Shown: positions 6,729 to 9,782 of the stretch, piece after piece
How the letters are laid out: each line of letters opens with the position of its first letter
Position numbering within the stretch: position 1 is the first letter of the stretch
DNA from: CAYWPG01 sp964460035
GTDB lineage: Bacteria; Pseudomonadota; Gammaproteobacteria; Nitrococcales; AK92
NCBI GenBank assembly: GCA_964460035.1
Contig: CAYWPG010000059.1
Coordinates: 1-9,782, forward strand
Reading direction: 5' to 3'
DNA length: 9,782 nucleotides
Position numbers and translations under genes: made by a program
Notes under the pieces: generated by a model
Database searches by the model: none
Seen by the model: only the letters and a program-made list of their open reading frames with translations
What the model was told of the DNA's origin: nothing

Positions 6729-7152
6729 ACAACTGATCCGCACGTTTGACGAACGCATCCACCAGAGTGTTCGCGATCTGCGTGAAGATCCGTCCGAACG
6801 CCATGGTCATAAGGCGATTGGAAAACTCGAACTCCAGATCCAGAGAGACCTTGCAGGCATCGTCCCGCAATGCCTGAAAACGCCAGAAGCCCTCCAGATG
6901 GCGGAACGGCCCCTCGATCAGACGCATCTCCATCATCTTGCCCCGCTGCAGGCGATTCAACGTCGTGAACGAACGCTCTAACCCGCCCTTGGCTATCACG
7001 ATGGTCCCTGTCATCTCATCCTCGGTGCGCTTGCTCACGAAACTCTCGCGACACCAGGGCAGAAACTCATGATAGGAGTCGACATCGCTAACCAACTCAT
7101 ACATTTGCTCGGCCGAGTGCGGCACCAGGGCACTACGGGAAATTGTCGTCAT
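6715..7152 (-). CDS. ratA: RatA, START/polyketide-cyclase family (Coq10-like) protein
   Basis: This is a small START-fold protein of the Coq10/RatA family. In E. coli RatA was described as a toxin that blocks association of ribosomal subunits; homologues in eukaryotes (Coq10) bind ubiquinone, so a lipid or quinone role is also possible. The 145-residue product begins MTTISRSALVPHSAEQMYELVSD and carries the family segments VDSYHEFLPWC (24-34), GPFRHLEGFWRF (81-92) and LEFEFSNRLM (106-115). ANTLVDAFVKRA (127-138) forms the C-terminal helix. The ATG at 7150-7152 is supported by AAGGA overlapping the stop codon of the transporter upstream. The longer reading frame to 7254 is not used, since its first 34 residues lie inside the transporter gene. 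It overlaps rnfH by 14 bases. Confidence 0.94.
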   Translation of the reverse strand: MTTISRSALVPHSAEQMYELVSDVDSYHEFLPWCRESFVSKRTEDEMTGTIVIAKGGLERSFTTLNRLQRGKMMEMRLIEGPFRHLEGFWRFQALRDDACKVSLDLEFEFSNRLMTMAFGRIFTQIANTLVDAFVKRADQLYGRG

Positions 7153-7166
7153 GAAGCAATGAATCC

Positions 7167-8546
7167 TTAACCGAGAGAACCGATCGAATGCAGAAACACG
7201 ATGAGTACGGCCGCAGGGGTGATGAAGCGGATTGCAAAGCGCCAGCACCGCCACCCCAATGAGTCGCCCAGCTCAAGACGGGCAGAGGTGTCGGATAGCC
7301 GCCATCCGGCAAACAGCGCGATGAGTAGGCCACAGACTGGCAACAGTATGTTGACAGCAGCGAAATTCAAGAGATCGAACAAGGTGCTGCGCTCGAACAT
7401 CGCGAACTGGCGCAAGGGACGCACATGCTCCCACAGGTTAAAAGAGAGAATCGAGACGATTCCTAAAGCCCAGATGGCGGCGCCCACGTAACTAGCCGCC
7501 AGCGGCCTGTCCAGCCTGGTTCGCTCCACTACGTATGCGACCAAGGGCTCCAGCAGCGAGATAGCCGAAGTCCACGCCGTGAACAGCAGCAGCAGGAAGA
7601 AGAGCGTACCGAACCAGGTGCCCCCGGACATATGCGCGAACAGCAGAGGCAGCGTCTGAAAAATCAGGCTAGGCCCCGAATCCGGCGCTACCTCGTGCGC
7701 AAACGCCAAGGGAAAAATCGCCATACCGGCAAGCAGCGCAACCAGCGTATCGAGCAGTACCACGCTGGCTGCAACAGGCAGCACCGCCACCCGGCGCCCC
7801 AGATACGAGCCATAAACCATTATGGCCCCTAGCCCAAGGCTCAGCGTAAAGAATGCGTGCCCCATCGCCGCCAGCACCACACCGCCGTCGATACGGCTGA
7901 AGTCGGGAGCGAACAGGAAGCGCACCGTCTCCTGCCAGTTTCCGGCGCCGCCGGCATACAGAGCGAGGAAAACCAATAACGCCAGCAGCAGCGGCATGAA
8001 CCAGCGAACGGCTTCCTCCAGCCCATCGCGCACGCCCCGCGACACCAGAACCACGGTCACGGCCATGAACACGGTGTGCCAAGCGAGCACTCTTTCGGGG
8101 TCGCGAATGAGTTCCTGAAAGAGAAGAGCTGAGCGGAAAGCGTCCATACCCGTGAACGCGCCGCCAGCGGCGCGAAACACATACGCCAGCACCCACCCGC
8201 CGACCACACTGTACGCGGACAGCACAATGAATGCCGCGACAGCCATCAACCATCCGGAAATCTGCCAGAATCGGTGTCCGCCCTCTTCCTCCGCGAGCAC
8301 GGCCATGGTCCCGATGGGACTGCGACGGCCGCGGCGGCCCAGCACGATCTCGGCCACCATCAGCGGCAGCCCGATGAGGGCCACACAGAGCAAGTACACC
8401 AACACGAAGGCAGCGCCGCCGCTCTCGCCTACCAAGTAAGGGAACTTCCAGATGTTGCCCAGACCAATGGTGGCGCCGGTGACCGCCAGAATGAAGATCA
8501 GGCGCGAAGACCACTGACCGTGGAGCGAGCGCCTCTGAAAACTCAC
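7167..8546 (-). CDS. Sodium-dependent transporter, neurotransmitter:sodium symporter (NSS/SNF) family
   Basis: This is a predicted inner-membrane Na+-coupled symporter of the LeuT-fold NSS family; bacterial members carry amino acids, but the substrate cannot be read from the sequence. The 459-residue protein has about 12 hydrophobic segments. TM1 has the unwound-helix signature VTGATIGLGNIWKFPYLVGE (22-41). TM6 has MGHAFFTLSLGLGAIMVYGSY (228-248), and TM8 has FTAWTSAIS (322-330) with the Thr-Ser pair expected at the second sodium site. The start is GTG at 8544-8546, ten bases after AGGAG. It ends 14 bases before ratA, whose ribosome binding site touches its stop codon, so all three genes are likely co-transcribed. 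In E. coli no transporter lies between ratA and smpB, so this is an extra gene in a conserved block. No frameshift seen. Confidence 0.93.
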   Translation of the reverse strand: MSFQRRSLHGQWSSRLIFILAVTGATIGLGNIWKFPYLVGESGGAAFVLVYLLCVALIGLPLMVAEIVLGRRGRRSPIGTMAVLAEEEGGHRFWQISGWLMAVAAFIVLSAYSVVGGWVLAYVFRAAGGAFTGMDAFRSALLFQELIRDPERVLAWHTVFMAVTVVLVSRGVRDGLEEAVRWFMPLLLALLVFLALYAGGAGNWQETVRFLFAPDFSRIDGGVVLAAMGHAFFTLSLGLGAIMVYGSYLGRRVAVLPVAASVVLLDTLVALLAGMAIFPLAFAHEVAPDSGPSLIFQTLPLLFAHMSGGTWFGTLFFLLLLFTAWTSAISLLEPLVAYVVERTRLDRPLAASYVGAAIWALGIVSILSFNLWEHVRPLRQFAMFERSTLFDLLNFAAVNILLPVCGLLIALFAGWRLSDTSARLELGDSLGWRCWRFAIRFITPAAVLIVFLHSIGSLG

Positions 8547-8588
8547 TTGATGTTATCTCCTAATGCGCGTGAGCGCCGTAGCACGCAC

Positions 8589-8617
8589 ATTGTCTTGTCT
8601 TCCTGAACTCGCCGCAA
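8589..8617 (-). promoter_or_regulatory. Possible sigma70 promoter of the transporter-ratA-rnfH unit
   Basis: On the minus strand TTGCGG (8612-8617, 3 of 6) and GACAAT (8589-8594, 4 of 6) are separated by 17 bases. Transcription would begin about 35 bases before the transporter GTG. It is the best candidate in the 145-base divergent gap, but the -35 is weak. Confidence 0.35.
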
Positions 8618-8656
8618 CTTGCCGCCGCAGATTTTTCGCACACCGCCATCCCCCCC

Positions 8657-8685
8657 TGGCCGCCGTTCGCCGCTGCGACTACAAT
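8657..8685 (+). promoter_or_regulatory. Possible smpB promoter, -10 TACAAT
   Basis: TACAAT (8680-8685) matches five of six -10 positions, with a poor -35 (TGGCCG, 8657-8662) 17 bases upstream and a C7 run just before it. Initiation six to eight bases downstream would fall at or next to the smpB GTG (8692), implying a leaderless or nearly leaderless mRNA. Either that is real, or another promoter further upstream is used. Confidence 0.4.
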
Positions 8686-8695
8686 GTGCGCGTGA
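8684..8695 (+). other. Three-codon mini-ORF overlapping the smpB start
   Basis: ATG TGC GCG TGA reads Met-Cys-Ala-stop, and its TGA overlaps the smpB GTG as GTGA. If transcripts start upstream, a ribosome terminating here could reinitiate on smpB, which has no Shine-Dalgarno sequence of its own. If the TACAAT promoter is the only one, this ORF is not transcribed. Confidence 0.25.
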
Positions 8696-9177
8696 GTAAG
8701 CAAGCGAAAAAAAAGGCCGGCGCTAGCAGCGCCACCATTGCCGTCAACCGTCGGGCGCGCCACGACTACTTCATCGAAGACCGTTTCGAGGCCGGCCTCG
8801 CCCTCGAAGGGTGGGAGGTCAAGAGTCTGCGCGCGGGCCGGTTGAGCCTGCAGGAAGCCTACGTGGTGGTGCGCAATGGCGAGGCTTGGCTGGTCGGCGC
8901 CAATATCACGCCGCTGCAGACGGCATCGACGCACATAAAGCCCGACCCCACGCGCTCGCGCAAGCTGCTGCTGCACCGTCACGAGCTGAACCGCCTCATT
9001 GGCGCCACCGAGCGCCAGGGCTACACGCTGGTGCCGCTGGACATGCACTGGAAGCGGGGCCGGGCCAAGCTTGAGGTGGGGCTTGCCAAGGGTAAGAAGC
9101 AGTACGACAAGCGCGCCGACCAGAAGGAACAGGACTGGCAGCGGCAGAGACAGCGACTGCTCAAGAGCCGAGCCTGA
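8692..9177 (+). CDS. smpB: SsrA-binding protein SmpB
   Basis: SmpB binds the tRNA-like domain of tmRNA, delivers it to stalled ribosomes and mimics the missing anticodon arm, enabling trans-translation. From the GTG at 8692 the product is 161 residues, the usual length (160 in E. coli). Landmarks are SSATIAVNRRARHDYFIED (12-30), GWEVKSLRAGR (40-50), GANITP (69-74) and DPTRSRKLLLH (85-95). The basic tail GKKQYDKRADQKEQDW (134-149) enters the decoding site. The upstream reading frame to 8563 adds 43 residues without family similarity, so I reject it; GTG at 8686 (two codons earlier) is possible. No Shine-Dalgarno is visible. Codons 6-8 lie in an A8 run (8707-8714). It is divergent from the transporter and 245 bases before ssrA, its RNA partner. 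Confidence 0.95.
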   Translation: MSKQAKKKAGASSATIAVNRRARHDYFIEDRFEAGLALEGWEVKSLRAGRLSLQEAYVVVRNGEAWLVGANITPLQTASTHIKPDPTRSRKLLLHRHELNRLIGATERQGYTLVPLDMHWKRGRAKLEVGLAKGKKQYDKRADQKEQDWQRQRQRLLKSRA

Positions 9178-9244
9178 CGTTTACGCGCCAACACCACTCG
9201 CAGCGAAACTTTGCTTCGTATACACTGTCTTATCCAGTGAGTCA

Positions 9245-9269
9245 GCCGCAGGCGGACACAGACTGCGGC
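9245..9269 (+). repeat. Hairpin GCCGCAG/CTGCGGC downstream of smpB
   Basis: Perfect seven-base arms (9245-9251 and 9263-9269) with an 11-base loop lie 67 bases after the smpB stop. No T-run follows, so this is not a standard intrinsic terminator. It may be an RNA structure that protects or ends the smpB transcript, or part of a read-through RNA into ssrA. Confidence 0.45.
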
Positions 9270-9309
9270 GATCTCAGGCGGCACCGAACCTTAGCTTGAA
9301 AACGGTTCG

Positions 9310-9353
9310 GCACAACGCCCGCGATGCAGGCTTCTCCCTTGCTTGCGTTGTGC
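9310..9353 (+). repeat. Long hairpin GCACAACGC/GCGTTGTGC in the smpB-ssrA spacer
   Basis: Perfect nine-base arms (9310-9318 and 9345-9353) enclose 26 bases that hold an inner five-pair stem, GCAGG with CTTGC (9326-9330 with 9338-9342, one G-U). It is the strongest inverted repeat of the spacer. No T-run follows. Function unknown; could be a terminator aided by Rho, a processing signal or an operator. Confidence 0.5.
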
Positions 9354-9383
9354 GCCGATGGCCCAGGCCACGGCAGACAGGTT

Positions 9384-9409
9384 TCAAGAGGGCACAGGCC
9401 CTTGCTTGA
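9384..9409 (+). repeat. Interrupted hairpin just upstream of mature tmRNA
   Basis: TCAAG (9384-9388) pairs with CTTGA (9405-9409), and the inner GGGC (9390-9393) pairs with GCCC (9398-9401) around an ACAG loop. It ends 13 bases before the mature 5' end of tmRNA, so it may lie in the precursor's 5' leader. RNase P, which makes the mature 5' end, would remove it. Confidence 0.35.
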
Positions 9410-9422
9410 GACACAGACCAAA

Positions 9423-9782
9423 GGGGGCGACATGGTTTCGACGCAGGTCGTGAAACCGGAGGTGCATGCCGAGGATGTAGCTACCCTCGTAAAAAATGCT
9501 GCCAACTAAATATAGTTGCCAACGACGAAAACTACGCTCTGGCGGCCTAAATCCCGCTAGCCGTTGACTGGAAAGTGCTTGTGCTTCCTACTCAACGGTC
9601 GTAGCTCACAAGCTAGCGGCATGAGATGCCCGGACTCATGTACCGCGAAACCTTACGGGATCGCCCTTAGCAGTCCCTGCCCGTCGGGAAGCTAACGGTT
9701 AAAGAAAATAGACTGGGATAAGCATGTAGAGCCAAAGGCGGATCTCCTGCGGACGCGGGTTCGATTCCCGCCGCCTCCACCA
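9423..9782 (+). ncRNA. ssrA: Transfer-messenger RNA (tmRNA)
   Basis: tmRNA rescues stalled ribosomes: charged with alanine it enters the A site with SmpB and supplies a short message for a degradation tag. The mature 5' end GGGGGCG (9423-9429) pairs with CGCCTCC before the discriminator A and the encoded CCA (9780-9782), giving a seven-pair acceptor stem with one G-U. The T-arm (9755-9771) has stem GCGGG/CCCGC and loop TTCGATT. The 5' part carries the conserved GGTTTCGACG and GGTGCATGCCGAGG blocks, the latter starting pseudoknot 1. The tag reading frame is at 9518-9550. Total mature length is 360 bases, close to the 363 of E. coli. CCA is the last base of the window. Upstream promoter not confidently identified. 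Confidence 0.97.
9518..9550 (+). other. tmRNA tag-peptide reading frame
   Basis: The resume codon GCC starts ANDENYALAA followed by TAA. With the alanine carried by tmRNA itself, the tag added to stalled proteins is AANDENYALAA, the same as in E. coli, ending in the LAA signal read by ClpXP and ClpAP. The conserved TAGT context precedes the resume codon. Confidence 0.95.

Noticed and set aside
7153..7254. N-terminal extension of RatA by 34 residues
   Set aside because: It would lie within the transporter gene; family members start at MTTISRSA-like sequence, and AAGGA supports the ATG at 7152.
7669..8514. 281-codon Arg/Gly-rich frame overlapping the transporter in another minus-strand frame
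   Set aside because: The alternative frame encodes a full NSS transporter with family motifs; this one has no resemblance to known proteins.
8563..8691. N-terminal extension of smpB by 43 residues
   Set aside because: The added part does not resemble SmpB N-termini, and 161 residues from GTG 8692 fit the family length.
9295..9325. CTTGAAA (9295-9301) as an RpoH -35 for ssrA
   Set aside because: The sequence 16 bases downstream (CCCGCGAT) is a poor RpoH -10, and the element overlaps a hairpin arm; chance is likely.
1..9782. Search for CRISPR arrays, insertion sequences, tRNA clusters and defence genes
   Set aside because: No regularly spaced repeats, transposase or integrase motifs, or unexplained gene-sized gaps are present; the longest gap is the 245-base smpB-ssrA spacer.

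Overview
The window is chromosomal core DNA of a G+C-rich gammaproteobacterium. BamE, RnfH and RatA, together with the order (hrcA)-grpE | nadK-recN-(fur)-bamE | rnfH-ratA | smpB-ssrA, match the arrangement known around grpE to ssrA in Escherichia coli. An HrcA repressor with a perfect CIRCE operator is absent from enteric bacteria but known in deeper gammaproteobacterial branches, such as xanthomonads and purple-sulfur-bacteria relatives. A non-enteric, possibly Ectothiorhodospiraceae/Chromatiales-like host is my best guess; this is inference from gene content only.

Layout. Positions 1-2495 (minus strand) hold the heat-shock operon hrcA-grpE-dnaK. The dnaK gene runs off the left edge, so only the N-terminal third is present. 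The operon is preceded by a sigma70-like promoter overlapping CIRCE (2541-2567). Divergently, nadK and recN (2813-5407, plus) form a two-gene unit 24 bases apart. Fur (minus) converges on recN across a hairpin-bearing gap. BamE (plus) is divergent from fur. A neurotransmitter:sodium symporter family transporter, ratA and rnfH (8546 to 6438, minus) form a tight three-gene unit that converges on bamE. SmpB (plus) is divergent from the transporter. After a 245-base hairpin-rich spacer comes the complete ssrA gene for tmRNA, whose 3' CCA is the last base of the window.

How the genes work together. HrcA, GrpE and DnaK are chaperone control and function. SmpB and tmRNA form the trans-translation pair for stalled ribosomes. 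RatA and RnfH are partner small proteins with ribosome or quinone roles proposed in other bacteria. NadK makes NADP, RecN repairs double-strand breaks, Fur controls iron, and BamE is an outer-membrane assembly lipoprotein. The transporter is the only gene that looks like an accessory insertion into the conserved order.

I see no CRISPR array, insertion sequence, prophage gene, tRNA, rRNA or defence system. The points worth a second look are small: the start region of smpB (promoter placement, a mini-ORF, an A8 run), the structured smpB-ssrA spacer, the absence of an SOS box at recN, and G/C homopolymer tracts in three divergent intergenic regions.
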